A stretch of 33,018 nucleotides of DNA from Myxococcaceae bacterium (GCA_019694575.1 JAIBBR010000053.1:1-33018); one strand, 5' to 3'. Counted from the first letter of the stretch, positions 1-8,732 are shown. Notes: generated from the letters alone by a model not told the origin. A program made the numbers and translations.

Positions 1-1757
1 GCGGCCGGTGGAAAATGGAATGGGAAGGCTTGGTCAACAAGCTGATGCGCAGCTTCAAGACCACCGCGTCTGAGTCGATGCGGCAGTACTACATGAAGTT
101 TTTCTCAGACAAGCCCTGCCCCACCTGCGGCGGTGAGCGCCTGCGCCCCGAATCTCGGGCGGTGAAAGTGCACGGCAAGACACTGGTTGAGCTCTCGCAT
201 TTCACTATCAGCGATTCACTGGAGTTCTTGAGCAAGCTGCCGCTTGGCACCACCGATGCGAAGATTGCCGCTGAGCTGCTGAAAGAAATTCGCAGCCGTC
301 TGGGCTTCTTGGACAACGTGGGGTTATCGTACCTGACGTTGGACCGTTCAGCCTCGACGCTGTCGGGGGGAGAAAGCCAGCGCATTCGGTTGGCCTCGCA
401 AATGGGCTCTGAATTGACCGGGGTCATTTATATTTTGGACGAGCCGTCGATTGGCTTGCACCAGCGCGACAACGGCCGGCTGCTCAACACGCTGAAGCGG
501 CTGCGCGACTTGGGCAATTCGGTGCTGGTGGTGGAGCACGACGAAGAGACAATGGAAGAAGCCGACTGGCTGGTCGACTTTGGCCCGGGTGCGGGCGAGT
601 TGGGAGGCGAAGTGATTGCCGCGGGCACTCCGGCCGAGGTGATGGCCAACCCCAAGAGTGTCACCGGCGCCTACCTTGCGGGCCGGCAAGAATTGGCAGT
701 GCCACAAACGCGCCGCAAAGGAGACAAGCGGCGGCTGGTCATCAACGGAGCCAAGGCCAACAACTTGAAGAACGTCAGCGTCGAGATTCCCCTCGGGGTG
801 CTGGTGGCGGTGACCGGTGTGTCGGGTGCTGGCAAGTCGACGTTGATCAACGAGATTCTCTACCCCGCTCTCACCAAGGCGCTGTTCGGCTCGCGAGAAG
901 TGCCTGGAGCGCACCATTCGATCAAGGGCATCGAGTTTTTAGACAAGGTGATCGACATTGATCAGCGGCCGATTGGTCGCACCCCGCGTTCAAACCCGTC
1001 GACGTACACCAAAGTTTTCGATGCGGTGCGTGAAGTGCTGGCGCAGACCCCCGAAGCGCGGGTGTATGGCTATACCCCGGGCCGCTTCAGCTTCAATGTC
1101 AAAGGCGGCCGCTGCGAAGCGTGCGAAGGCGACGGCGTGCGCAAAGTCGAAATGCACTTCTTGGCTGACGTGTACGTGCCCTGCGAAGTGTGCGGCGGCA
1201 AGCGCTTCAACGAGGCGACGTTGCGCGTGCGGTACAAGGGCAAGAACGTGGCCGAGATTCTTGAAATGTCGGTGCGCGAGGCAATGGTGCACTTCGAAGT
1301 GCACCGCGACATCATGCGCGTGCTGAAGACGCTCGATGACGTGGGCCTTTCGTACATTCGTTTGGGTCAGAGTTCTCCCACGCTGTCGGGCGGAGAAGCG
1401 CAGCGCATCAAGCTCTCGCGCGAGTTGGCGAAGGTGGCCACCGGGCGCACGCTTTACATTTTAGATGAGCCCACCACCGGCCTGCACTTCGAAGACATTC
1501 GCAAACTGCTGGTGGTTATCAACCGCTTGGTCGACGCGGGTAACAGCGTGCTGGTGATTGAGCACAACTTAGACGTCATCAAGAGCGCAGACCACGTCAT
1601 CGACTTGGGCCCCGAAGGCGGCGCCGGCGGGGGCGAGATTTTGGCGCAAGGCACGCCCGAAGAAGTGGCGCAGGTAAAAGCCAGCTACACCGGGCAGTAC
1701 TTGAAGCAGATGCTGAAGCAATCGCGCCGCGAGCGTGTGCGACAGCAAGTGGGGTGA
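1..1757 (+). CDS. uvrA: UvrABC excision nuclease subunit A, 3' part (5' end outside window)
   Basis: UvrA is the ATP-dependent damage-recognition subunit of nucleotide excision repair; it acts as a dimer on DNA and loads UvrB. The frame is open from the left edge (codons in phase with base 3) to the TGA at 1755, about 585 residues, so roughly the first 350 of the usual ~940 residues are missing only because the window starts here. Visible elements in order: CPTCGG near the start of the fragment; ABC signature [15 protein letters not shown] followed by [14 protein letters not shown] (first ATPase); Walker [10 protein letters not shown] of the second ATPase; zinc module CEAC...CEVC with about 20 residues between the pairs; second signature [16 protein letters not shown] and [14 protein letters not shown]. 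No interruption is seen. The ATG at 15 is an internal Met, not the start. Confidence 0.97.
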   Translation, partial: GRWKMEWEGLVNKLMRSFKTTASESMRQYYMKFFSDKPCPTCGGERLRPESRAVKVHGKTLVELSHFTISDSLEFLSKLPLGTTDAKIAAELLKEIRSRLGFLDNVGLSYLTLDRSASTLSGGESQRIRLASQMGSELTGVIYILDEPSIGLHQRDNGRLLNTLKRLRDLGNSVLVVEHDEETMEEADWLVDFGPGAGELGGEVIAAGTPAEVMANPKSVTGAYLAGRQELAVPQTRRKGDKRRLVINGAKANNLKNVSVEIPLGVLVAVTGVSGAGKSTLINEILYPALTKALFGSREVPGAHHSIKGIEFLDKVIDIDQRPIGRTPRSNPSTYTKVFDAVREVLAQTPEARVYGYTPGRFSFNVKGGRCEACEGDGVRKVEMHFLADVYVPCEVCGGKRFNEATLRVRYKGKNVAEILEMSVREAMVHFEVHRDIMRVLKTLDDVGLSYIRLGQSSPTLSGGEAQRIKLSRELAKVATGRTLYILDEPTTGLHFEDIRKLLVVINRLVDAGNSVLVIEHNLDVIKSADHVIDLGPEGGAGGGEILAQGTPEEVAQVKASYTGQYLKQMLKQSRRERVRQQVG

Positions 1758-1774
1758 GGGGTTTGGTGAGCAGT

Positions 1775-1804
1775 TTGGTCCAAGTGACCACCAGTGGTTA
1801 CAAT
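1775..1804 (+). promoter_or_regulatory. Promoter/operator of the Phd-PIN locus
   Basis: Immediately before the antitoxin gene I see TTGGTC (1775-1780) and TACAAT (1799-1804) with an 18-nt spacer, a plausible sigma70-type promoter. Two overlapping inverted repeats fill the interval: TGGTC-CAAGT-GACCA (1776-1790) and ACCAC-CA-GTGGT (1787-1798). Phd/YefM-type antitoxins are known to repress their own operons by binding palindromes at the promoter, so these are good operator candidates. The predicted transcript start falls about at the ATG at 1812, which would make the message leaderless. This is inference from sequence only. Confidence 0.45.
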
Positions 1805-1811
1805 GGGCACA

Positions 1812-2114
1812 ATGAAAGCGGTCGGCATTAAACGGCTCAAGGCACGTCTTTCCGAATATGTGCGGCTCGCCAAAGGCGGCGAGACCGTGCTGGTGATGGA
1901 ACGCGACGAGGTGGTGGCCGAGCTAAGGCCCGCTCGCCAACACGAGCTGGCTGGCACTCCGGTCGAAGATGTGTTGAGCGTTTTGGCAGAAGCAGGAGAC
2001 CTGTCACTTCCAACGTTGCCGAAGCGAAACTGGAGATGGAACACGCGCAGCCTCGGGCTGAAGCCGGGCACGGCGCGCCGTGTACTCGATGAACTGCGGT
2101 CAGAGCGTGACTAA
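1812..2114 (+). CDS. Type II antitoxin, Phd/YefM family
   Basis: The 100-residue product begins MKAVGIKRLKARLSEYVRLA and continues with a segment rich in V-E-x-D and V-A-E-L-R-P, the usual pattern of the Phd/YefM N-terminal DNA-binding fold; the C-terminal half is expected to wrap the cognate toxin. In-frame GTG 1794 and ATG 1803 are alternative starts, but they lie in the putative promoter, and family proteins normally begin with the M-K-x-V/I-G-I-K-x-L pattern, so I prefer 1812. The stop TAA abuts the ATG of the following PIN gene with no gap, as in vapBC-like operons. Because the toxin gene is broken, this antitoxin is probably an orphan; it may still act as a repressor or neutralise other PIN toxins. 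The frame itself looks intact. Confidence 0.8.
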   Translation: MKAVGIKRLKARLSEYVRLAKGGETVLVMERDEVVAELRPARQHELAGTPVEDVLSVLAEAGDLSLPTLPKRNWRWNTRSLGLKPGTARRVLDELRSERD

Positions 2115-2404
2115 ATGAGTGCCGTCTACCTCGATACGTCGGCTGTGCTGCGCATGCTGCTTGAAACAGAGGGCGACGACGATCTCTCACCAGCGCTGAA
2201 ACGCAGCTCAATGCATTGTGGGCCAGAACCCATATTTGGGAGCTCACCCGCGATGTCTGCGAGTTGGCCAAGCAAGTGGCACCCTCGAAGGGTCTGCGCA
2301 CGCTCGATGCGCTTCATTTGTCGACATACTTGATAGCAAAGCGGAAAATTGACGCGCTCGAGCTCGTCACCACTGACAAGCGTTTGCGTGACGCGCTGCT
2401 CTAA
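2115..2404 (+). pseudogene. Broken PIN-domain (VapC-like) toxin
   Basis: The start reads MSAVYLDTSAVLRMLLE in frame with ATG 2115, the typical first strand of a PIN RNase with its metal-binding Asp. That frame then drifts into unrelated sequence. In the next frame, from about 2192 to the TAA at 2402-2404, the conserved C-terminal half appears: LRTLDALHLSTYL and LVTTDKRLRDALL, carrying the late acidic residues. Only about 95 residues of PIN-like sequence remain across both frames, against about 130-140 normally, so a stretch of roughly 40 residues around 2165-2195 (including the conserved middle acidic residue) was deleted with a change of frame. The product cannot fold as an active endoribonuclease. 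Confidence 0.85.
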
Positions 2405-2410
2405 GCCTCT

Positions 2411-2599
2411 TCAAAGGTCGACTGAAATGCCACCGAAGCCAAACGGCCCCGCGGCCAGCGGCTGACTCATCACATAGCCACCCGTCTTCGCGCCCAGCTG
2501 CGCTGTCAACCCAAAGCGAGAAATCGGCTTCCAGGTCACAATACCCGTCACACTGCGATGCACCAAGTCGGTAGGAGCAAACTTTTGAAAGCTTGAAAA
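2411..2599 (-). pseudogene. C-terminal gene remnant, possibly an outer-membrane beta-barrel
   Basis: On the minus strand a frame of 62 codons runs from just after a TGA (2600-2602) to a TGA at 2411-2413. It has no convincing start. The peptide has alternating hydrophobic/polar strands separated by glycine turns (for example SVTGIVTWKPISRFGLTAQL and GPFGFGGISVDL at the end), which is what the last strands of an outer-membrane barrel look like. It sits downstream of the UPF0158 gene and ends 6 bp from the end of the broken PIN gene on the opposite strand. I read it as the tail of a lost gene; a random open frame cannot be excluded. Confidence 0.4.
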
Positions 2600-2610
2600 T
2601 CAGGCACCGG

Positions 2611-3045
2611 CTACGCCGCAATGCCCTGCTCGTGCAGCCACGCCTTGGCACGCTGCTCAATGCGGGTCTGCCGAAACGCGTGCCACTGCTTCTGCGTGTC
2701 AGGCAACCAGCCCATGACCGAACGAAACCGCCTCTCGGGGCGCGGAGCGAGCAGCGCCATCTCGAGCGATTCTTTCAGCTTCATGTCTGCACACGTCGCC
2801 GCGAAGGTGCGCATGTCTTCGAGCACATGGGCGCCGTCCATCTCGGGAATTCTGCGGTAACGCTCCGGGTTGCTTTCAACCTCTTCCACCGAGCGGTTGC
2901 CGTACTCTTCAGGGTTGTATTCACCCGTGACGAGAATCGTCTCGCCATTTTCGGTGTCGAGGTACCAACGGTGCCCAGCATCGCCACTTTCCAGGGCGAT
3001 GCAGACTTCCATCAAGTCGACCGGTAACGGCTCGGCTTTTTTCAT
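2611..3045 (-). CDS. UPF0158 family protein
   Basis: A 144-residue soluble protein. The pattern fits UPF0158: an N-terminal segment ending in a Y-L-D-T-E-N-G-E turn, then R-Y-R-R-I-P-E-M followed by a helix with M-R-T-F, and a C-terminal helix with W-H-A-F-R and K-A-W-L-H-E-Q-G-I. The biochemical function of the family is not known. The ATG at 3045 is preceded by a G-rich stretch at a suitable distance. It lies 58 bp downstream of the peptide transporter on the same strand and could be its distal cistron, though the gap also leaves room for its own promoter. Confidence 0.8.
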   Translation of the reverse strand: MKKAEPLPVDLMEVCIALESGDAGHRWYLDTENGETILVTGEYNPEEYGNRSVEEVESNPERYRRIPEMDGAHVLEDMRTFAATCADMKLKESLEMALLAPRPERRFRSVMGWLPDTQKQWHAFRQTRIEQRAKAWLHEQGIAA

Positions 3046-3103
3046 GGCTCAGCCCCCAGTGCAATTGTGGCTTAAGAGCACACGTCGCTCAAATTGACCG
3101 CCG

Positions 3104-4504
3104 CTATGCCGCTTCGGCGGTGGCGTTGCCGAGGGCCGGTTTTTTATTCGGCGCCTCATGGTTGATGGCGTCGGCACCGTGCATCATCTTCTTCAGCACC
3201 GGTGAGAGCGCGAGCAGCAACACCGCCGACGCGGTGAGCACCACCACCAAACCACCAAAGATTTGGTACTCACCCAGCTCTTCAGCAAAGCCGCCAATGT
3301 AACCGGCCAGATAATTGGCGAACGCATTGCCGATGAGGAACCACGTTCCCATCAAGAGAGATACGTAACGCACCGGCGCCAGCTTGGTCACCATCGAGAG
3401 GCCAACCGGAGAGAGACAAAGCTCGCCCACGGTGTGCAAAAAGTATGTCGCCACTAACCACCACATGCCAGCCTTGCCTCCGCCGTCGGTGATTTTGGCG
3501 GCGCCCAGCATCACCACGAAGCCCGCGGCACAGAACAAAATGCCCATCGCCATCTTCACGGGAATCGACGGATCTTTGCCGGTGCGCCCCAAGTACGTCC
3601 AAATCATCGAGAAGAGAGGCCCGAGCAAGAAAATGAACAACGGGTTCAAATTCTGAAATTGCGTGGCCGGCATTTCCCAACCGCCCAAGGAGCGATCGAC
3701 CTTGTTCTTCGCGTACAGGTTGAGCAAACCACCCGCTTGCTCGAAGGCGGCCCAAAACGTCATCACAAACACGGCCAGAATCAGAATCACCAGAATGCGC
3801 GAAATTTCTTCTTTCGTGAGCGGCTGCCGCGGGCCTTCGTCTTTCACCACGCGGGGTTTGGGAGCCATGCCCACGGTGTCACCGAGCAGGCGCTTCTGCA
3901 GAGTCAAGAAGGCTATCAACCCCAAGCCCATGCCCACGCCAGCTGAAGCAAACCCCCAGTGCCAACCAACCACTTCACCCAAGGTGCCACAGATGAGGCC
4001 GCCCAACAGCGCACCCAAGTTGATGCCCATGTAAAAGATGGTGAATGCTCCGTCGCGGCGTGCATCTCCCGGACGGTACAAACCACCCACCATCGTCGAG
4101 ATGTTCGGCTTGAAAAAGCCATTGCCCAAAATCAAAAAACCGAGCGCACTGAAGAAGGCAACTTTTCCCGGCACGGCCATCAAGAAGTGACCAATCATCA
4201 TCAGCGAGCCACCAACAATGACCGCCTTGCGCTGCCCCCAAAACTTGTCTGCCACCCAACCACCGAGCAATGGCGTCACGTACACCAGGCCGGTGTAGAT
4301 GCCGTAGATCTGCAGCGTCTCTTTTTGCGTCCAACCGAAGCCACCGTTGATGGTCGCCGCCGCCATGTACAGCGTGAGCAGCGCACGCATGCCGTAGTAC
4401 GACATGCGCTCCCACATTTCTGTGGTGAAGAGCATGTACAGACCCGGTGGGTGCGATTTGTACTTGTCAGAAAGGTACTGATCACCAGTCGCTGCGACGC
4501 TCAT
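3104..4504 (-). CDS. Proton-dependent oligopeptide transporter (POT/PTR2 family MFS)
   Basis: The protein of 466 residues is an inner-membrane H+/di-tripeptide symporter of the POT family. The family signature E-x-x-E-R-x-x-Y-Y-G is present at residues 29-38 (TEMWERMSYYG), with GGWVADKFWG in the first cytoplasmic loop, FFKPNISTMVGGLY, and the PTR2 signature IFYMGINLGALLGG. Twelve or more hydrophobic helices follow one another along the length. A TTG codon directly precedes the start, but ATG 4504 is the better start because a strong GGAGG lies about 8 nt upstream. It follows ybeY on the same strand with a 102-bp gap and may have its own promoter there. The substrate range cannot be told from sequence. 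Confidence 0.93.
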   Translation of the reverse strand: MSVAATGDQYLSDKYKSHPPGLYMLFTTEMWERMSYYGMRALLTLYMAAATINGGFGWTQKETLQIYGIYTGLVYVTPLLGGWVADKFWGQRKAVIVGGSLMMIGHFLMAVPGKVAFFSALGFLILGNGFFKPNISTMVGGLYRPGDARRDGAFTIFYMGINLGALLGGLICGTLGEVVGWHWGFASAGVGMGLGLIAFLTLQKRLLGDTVGMAPKPRVVKDEGPRQPLTKEEISRILVILILAVFVMTFWAAFEQAGGLLNLYAKNKVDRSLGGWEMPATQFQNLNPLFIFLLGPLFSMIWTYLGRTGKDPSIPVKMAMGILFCAAGFVVMLGAAKITDGGGKAGMWWLVATYFLHTVGELCLSPVGLSMVTKLAPVRYVSLLMGTWFLIGNAFANYLAGYIGGFAEELGEYQIFGGLVVVLTASAVLLLALSPVLKKMMHGADAINHEAPNKKPALGNATAEAA

Positions 4505-4606
4505 CAAAAGGCCTCCAGGCGGGGTGCAAAGACGCCGGGCCTCATAGCAGATTCACTTCTACGAGCGATAGGGCAGGCGCTGATCTTCCCCTCTTCATTT
4601 CGAATG

Positions 4607-5074
4607 TTACCGCTGGGGAATGAGCCCCGTTCGGCCGAGAAGCCGCTCTTCCCAGCGCGCCATTTTCAACCGTTCAGCCCGCCGGTGGTGATCATGCCCC
4701 AGCAGGTGAAGAATGCCGTGCGCCAAGTACCTGTCGAGCTCGTCTTCGAGCGAAACACCCAACTCTTTCGCCACCCTGCGCGCGGTATCGAGCGAGATAA
4801 TCACATCTCCCAATAAAAGCTGCGCGCCCCCCAGCGGCCCCTCCCCAGAAGGAAAAGACAGCACGTCAGTCGCTTTGTCTTTGCGCCGAAAATCACGGTT
4901 CAGCTGGCGAATCTCGGCGTCGTTTACCAACGCAATCGACAGCTCGCGCCCCTCTTGGCGCAGCACTTTCAAAAACGCCCGCGCCTTGCGTTTCATGCGG
5001 GGCGCCCAGCGCAAGGCCACTGCCCCCTTGGCAGACACTTCAACGCGGCTGAGGTGATTACGGGCTCGAGCCAA
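4607..5074 (-). CDS. ybeY: Endoribonuclease YbeY (rRNA maturation factor)
   Basis: YbeY is a zinc-dependent single-strand RNase involved in 16S rRNA 3' maturation and ribosome quality control. The defining metal motif H-x3-H-x5-H is seen as HGILHLLGHDH at residues 119-129, and the upstream pattern LNRDFRRKDKATDVLSFP is typical. Length (155 residues) is normal. The start is a TTG, supported by AAGGA about 9 nt upstream, and it overlaps the end of pgpH by 17 nt, so the two are probably translationally coupled. The pgpH-ybeY pairing is widespread; the phoH-like gene that often precedes it is absent here. Confidence 0.96.
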   Translation of the reverse strand: MARARNHLSRVEVSAKGAVALRWAPRMKRKARAFLKVLRQEGRELSIALVNDAEIRQLNRDFRRKDKATDVLSFPSGEGPLGGAQLLLGDVIISLDTARRVAKELGVSLEDELDRYLAHGILHLLGHDHHRRAERLKMARWEERLLGRTGLIPQR

Positions 5075-7586
5075 CGCGTTTTCCTTCGAACGGCTTGTTG
5101 AACGTCACCGCGCGCAACGGTTCAGCGTTTTTGCCGCCGCCCAGCGCTCCCGGTGGGTACACCGGCCGCGCGTGGTAAATGCCTTCGAGCGTGCGCACGA
5201 ACGATTCACCGATGATGTGCAGGTCTTTCAACGTCAAATCGCACTCGTCGAGCTGGCCTTCACTGAAGACCATGTTGATTAGCTTCTGCACCAAAGCATG
5301 CAAGTTGGCGGTGGTGGGCTCGGGCATCGAGCGCGAGGCTGCTTCAACCGCGTCGGCAATCATCACCAACGCCGCTTCGCGAAACTGCGGCTTCGGCCCC
5401 GGGTAGCGGTAAATGGCTTCATCGACCGGCTGGGGGTTTTCTTTCGTTTCCTGTTCTTTCTTCGCCTTGTGAAAGAAGTAACCCACCAAACGCGTGCCGT
5501 GGTGCTGGGGTATCGCGTCGGCCACCCGGCGCGGCAACTTGTACTCGCGCGCCATTTCTAAACCTTCAGTGACGTGGCGCTTGATAATCACCGCGCTCAT
5601 CGCTGGAGCGAGCTCGTCATGGCGGTTTTCGCCCTTCTGGTTCTCACCGAAGTAGAGCGCGTTACGGCCCTTGCCGATGTCGTGGTAGTACGCGCACGAG
5701 CGCGCGAGCAACGGGTTGGCGCCAATCGCTTCGGCCGCCGCTTCGACCAAGCTGCCCATCACGATGCTGTGGTGATACGTGCCCGGCGCTTTCACAATCA
5801 GCTCTTTCAACGCCGGGTGATTCAAGTTGGCGAGCTCGAGCAGCTTGATGTCTGACGCATAACCAAACGCCGCTTCTGACAACGGCGTGAGCGCCATGAC
5901 CACCATGGGCACAATGAATGCGCCTGACAACAAGGCCAAGGCCGCGCCCATGAAGCCGTCGACCGAAAAGCCCTTGCCTTCTGCCAAGGCCAAGAAGAGC
6001 ACCAACGCCGCCCCGACGAAACCGGTCACCACGCCCGCGCGAAAAATGCCGGCCCGGTCTTTGGCGCGGGTAATTCGGTCTGCGGCGACCAGCGAAGTAA
6101 TCAATGTGAAGACGCCGAAGCTCAACGAGTTGCCCCACAACAACCCGCTCAAAAACGAGAACACCAGCGCGAAGAAGAGCGCCACTTCTTCGTACAATAC
6201 GAAGCGCACCAGCATCGCGCCGAACGCCACCGGGAACGCATAGTGCAGCACGTCGACCGGCAACTTCACATAGCGGTCGTGAATCGCGTCGGCGATGGTG
6301 CCCCACAAGTGCATCGCGCTCAACCCAAACAGCAACAGCAGCCCCATGAAGAGCGCGTCTTTGCGCGTGGGGTTGAAGCGGCGAAACGCGGCGCGGTGAA
6401 AAGCGAACAACGCGCTGATCACAATTGCCACCAAGCCTGCTCCACCGACTTGCAGCTGCAGCACGTCGAGCTCGTCGGTCTGGGCTCTCATGCCCTCGAC
6501 CTTCACCAAGTGCAGCTCGGTTACCAGCTCTCCGTCGCCGAGCACTTTTTCACCCTTCTTGATGGTGACCACCACCGGCTTCACCATGTCGTACGCGGCC
6601 CGGCGTCGGCCTTCAGTCTCGGCGATGTTGACGCTCAAATTGCTGCGAATTTGCCGCTTGGCAATGCGCAACAAGGCGCGGCGCAGTACTTGCGGCGCGT
6701 CGGGCAAGAAGCTGTCGGGGCCTGAAGCGAAACGGTCTAACTCGCGCGCGGCTTCGTGCAAGTCGAGCACCGCCGGCGCAGTGGTGGTCATCTCGTGCTC
6801 GCTGGTGCCGCCCAAAATACGCACGGTAATGCCCGCCGCGTCGACGCGTGACAGCTCTTCACGCGACGTCACCAGCTTGGCGCGGTACGCCACTTCAATC
6901 AGTGAGAGCACCGCCCGTTCGGTCTCGCGAGAAAACCGGGCCTGGGCCAGCGCTTCAAAATCGTCGTCGTCAGCCAGCGCCGCGTGCTGCTCGAATTGCG
7001 GCCGCGCTTCACGCAACAGCCCTATCAGGTCGGCGGTTTCACCTTCGGTGGCTTTCTTGCGCGCAGCGGTAGGCGCCGCGGCTTCTTCTGCCGTCTTCTT
7101 TGCGATGGCCTTGTGCTCTTCGTCCCACTTCGCCACCACCGCCTGCATGTCGCCAAAGGCATCTTGAATCGAACGCGTAATGTTCGGCTGCACCGAGGTG
7201 TCGTAGTCGAACACCGGGCGCACTTTGGAACGGGCCTCTTCACGCCGCGCGAGCGTCTTTGCTTCGTCGAGCACTTCGTAGTCGCGGCCCGCCTTCAAGC
7301 CCAACTGCGATGAGGCGCGAAACGGCTTGCCAATGTCTTCACGTCGCAATTCGGGAATTTTCTGGCTGTAGAGACCGGGCGACGCGAGGAACGCCGCGCC
7401 CACTGACACGCTCAACAGCAAAATCACATAGGGGCCGCCGCGCATCCACTCGCTGGTGGCGGTGAGGCGTAACCCCAGCGTCTTCCACGCCGAAGGAGCC
7501 GAAGGCCCAGGCAGTGGGTTTTGCCCGGTGGGGTTTTCGAGGGAGCTGTACTCGCCCGAAGGGTCTGTCTGCGTGGGATCTGCCAT
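5058..7586 (-). CDS. pgpH: Membrane HD phosphohydrolase, 7TMR-HD (PgpH family, c-di-AMP hydrolase)
   Basis: An 842-residue inner-membrane protein. After a disordered N-terminus there is one TM helix (about residues 52-70), a large extracytoplasmic domain (about 70-370, the 7TMR-HDED type), a bundle of seven TM helices, and a cytoplasmic HD domain. The HD metal site is seen in the segment from TYHHSIVMGSLVEAA to CAYYHDIGKG, followed by the H-H-G-T patch. PgpH proteins of Firmicutes degrade c-di-AMP; the role in this lineage is inferred. The open frame extends 41 codons further upstream, but ATG 7586 has GAGGGG about 9 nt before it and the extension overlaps the preceding gene, so I take 7586. 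It overlaps ybeY downstream. Confidence 0.94.
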   Translation of the reverse strand: MADPTQTDPSGEYSSLENPTGQNPLPGPSAPSAWKTLGLRLTATSEWMRGGPYVILLLSVSVGAAFLASPGLYSQKIPELRREDIGKPFRASSQLGLKAGRDYEVLDEAKTLARREEARSKVRPVFDYDTSVQPNITRSIQDAFGDMQAVVAKWDEEHKAIAKKTAEEAAAPTAARKKATEGETADLIGLLREARPQFEQHAALADDDDFEALAQARFSRETERAVLSLIEVAYRAKLVTSREELSRVDAAGITVRILGGTSEHEMTTTAPAVLDLHEAARELDRFASGPDSFLPDAPQVLRRALLRIAKRQIRSNLSVNIAETEGRRRAAYDMVKPVVVTIKKGEKVLGDGELVTELHLVKVEGMRAQTDELDVLQLQVGGAGLVAIVISALFAFHRAAFRRFNPTRKDALFMGLLLLFGLSAMHLWGTIADAIHDRYVKLPVDVLHYAFPVAFGAMLVRFVLYEEVALFFALVFSFLSGLLWGNSLSFGVFTLITSLVAADRITRAKDRAGIFRAGVVTGFVGAALVLFLALAEGKGFSVDGFMGAALALLSGAFIVPMVVMALTPLSEAAFGYASDIKLLELANLNHPALKELIVKAPGTYHHSIVMGSLVEAAAEAIGANPLLARSCAYYHDIGKGRNALYFGENQKGENRHDELAPAMSAVIIKRHVTEGLEMAREYKLPRRVADAIPQHHGTRLVGYFFHKAKKEQETKENPQPVDEAIYRYPGPKPQFREAALVMIADAVEAASRSMPEPTTANLHALVQKLINMVFSEGQLDECDLTLKDLHIIGESFVRTLEGIYHARPVYPPGALGGGKNAEPLRAVTFNKPFEGKRVGSSP

Positions 7587-7605
7587 CGCGAGTACCCCTC
7601 GCTTC

Positions 7606-7860
7606 TTAAGCCCGGTCGGCCCTCGAGCTGCCGACTGACGCTGTGAACAACAAGACCTTACGCCCCACCTGCGCCACCCCGAAATGCTGCTTGAGCGGCC
7701 GTTTCTCATTGGCCACGTAAGCGCGCAACCCAGGGTACAACGTCATTAAGGTGAGCACCACGTCACCCAGCCCCGAAGCGGGAGGCACGCCCAGCTCGAT
7801 CTTCGACCTGCCCTCGCAGGCCGGCTGCAACGCACGGGGTATCAGAACGGTCACGTTCAT
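7606..7860 (-). CDS. MoaD/ThiS-like beta-grasp small protein lacking the C-terminal diglycine
   Basis: An 84-residue protein starting MNVTVLIPRALQP, followed by a parallel strand/helix pattern (IELGVPPASGLGDVVLTLMTLYPGLRAYV) typical of MoaD/ThiS-type ubiquitin-like sulfur carriers. The end reads VLLFTASVGSSRADRA: the position where such proteins finish with V-x-G-G carries V-G-S-S and then seven further residues. Without the diglycine it cannot be adenylated as a normal sulfur carrier. Its ATG overlaps the truB stop as ATGA (4 nt), implying coupled translation, and pgpH follows 19 bp after its stop. The family call rests on pattern only. It could be a shortened or decayed carrier, or a scaffold. 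Confidence 0.55.
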   Translation of the reverse strand: MNVTVLIPRALQPACEGRSKIELGVPPASGLGDVVLTLMTLYPGLRAYVANEKRPLKQHFGVAQVGRKVLLFTASVGSSRADRA

Positions 7861-8732
7861 GCTTTCGCCAGCACGCGACGATACTTGAGTCTGCCCTCGA
7901 CTACTTCGGCAATCGCCAACAGCTCTCCGCCCTTGTCGACCACACGGTAAAGCCCAGTCGGCTTGAGCACTTCGACGCGCACACCATGGCGCACCTTGTC
8001 GGCTTCGACCCCCGACACTTCGAGCGTGGGTACCGCGCTCAAGGCGTCATTGAGGCTCACCTGCTTCGACAGTGCCAACGCCGGGCGCTCGAGCAGCGTC
8101 TGCAAAGGCAGCGCCTGCGCCAAAGTGAACGGCCCCGACTCGGTTCGCCGCAGCGCCGTGAGGTGCGCACCGCAACCCAGCGCCTGGCCCAAGTCAAACG
8201 CCAACGAGCGCACGAAAAAACCTTTCGAGCAGCGCAATGAAAGCTGCGCCTCGGTGGCCGAGAAATCGTTCAAGGTCAGCGAATAGACAGTCACCGTGCG
8301 CGGCTCGACTTCGACGTGCTTTCCCGCGCGCGCCAATTCATAGAGCTTCTTGCCGTTCACTTTGATGGCCGAGTACATCGGCGGCTTTTGCGAGAAGGTG
8401 CCTCGAAACGGCTGCAGCGCACTCTCGAGCAACTCTCGCGTCAGCTTGGGCACCAGCGCGGTGCTCACCACCTGCCCTTCAGCGTCGTAGGTGTCGGTGG
8501 TGGCCCCAAAGCGTACCGTGGCCTGGTAACCCTTGTCGGCTTCGATGATGTAGCCCGCGACCTTGGTTGCTTCACCCAAGCACAGCGGCAACACGCCGGT
8601 GGCCATGGGGTCTAACGTGCCGGTGTGGCCCACTTTGCTCAGGGCCAGCGCCCGCCGCACTTTGTGCACCACGTCGAAAGAAGTGGGCCCCTTCGGCTTG
8701 TCAATCACCACCACGCCGTTCAAACCGTCCAT
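7857..8732 (-). CDS. truB: tRNA pseudouridine(55) synthase TruB
   Basis: TruB makes pseudouridine 55 in the T-loop of tRNAs and also acts as a tRNA-folding chaperone. The catalytic motif GHTGTLDPMATGVLP (nucleophile Asp in T-L-D-P) lies near residue 40, preceded by the usual GVVVIDKPKGPTSFDVV opening; the K-G-F-F-V-R-S-L segment and a C-terminal PUA-like tail complete the fold. The 291 residues are normal for the family. ATG 8732 has a modest AAGG upstream. It lies 28 bp after rbfA and overlaps the MoaD-like gene by 4 nt, in the classical infB-rbfA-truB order. Confidence 0.97.
   Translation of the reverse strand: MDGLNGVVVIDKPKGPTSFDVVHKVRRALALSKVGHTGTLDPMATGVLPLCLGEATKVAGYIIEADKGYQATVRFGATTDTYDAEGQVVSTALVPKLTRELLESALQPFRGTFSQKPPMYSAIKVNGKKLYELARAGKHVEVEPRTVTVYSLTLNDFSATEAQLSLRCSKGFFVRSLAFDLGQALGCGAHLTALRRTESGPFTLAQALPLQTLLERPALALSKQVSLNDALSAVPTLEVSGVEADKVRHGVRVEVLKPTGLYRVVDKGGELLAIAEVVEGRLKYRRVLAKA

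Noticed and set aside
3959-4816. 285-codon plus-strand open frame
   Set aside because: It covers the antisense of the peptide transporter and ybeY and has no recognisable domain.
6490-7167. Ser/Ala-rich 225-codon plus-strand frame
   Set aside because: It is antisense to the extracytoplasmic domain of pgpH and has no independent evidence.
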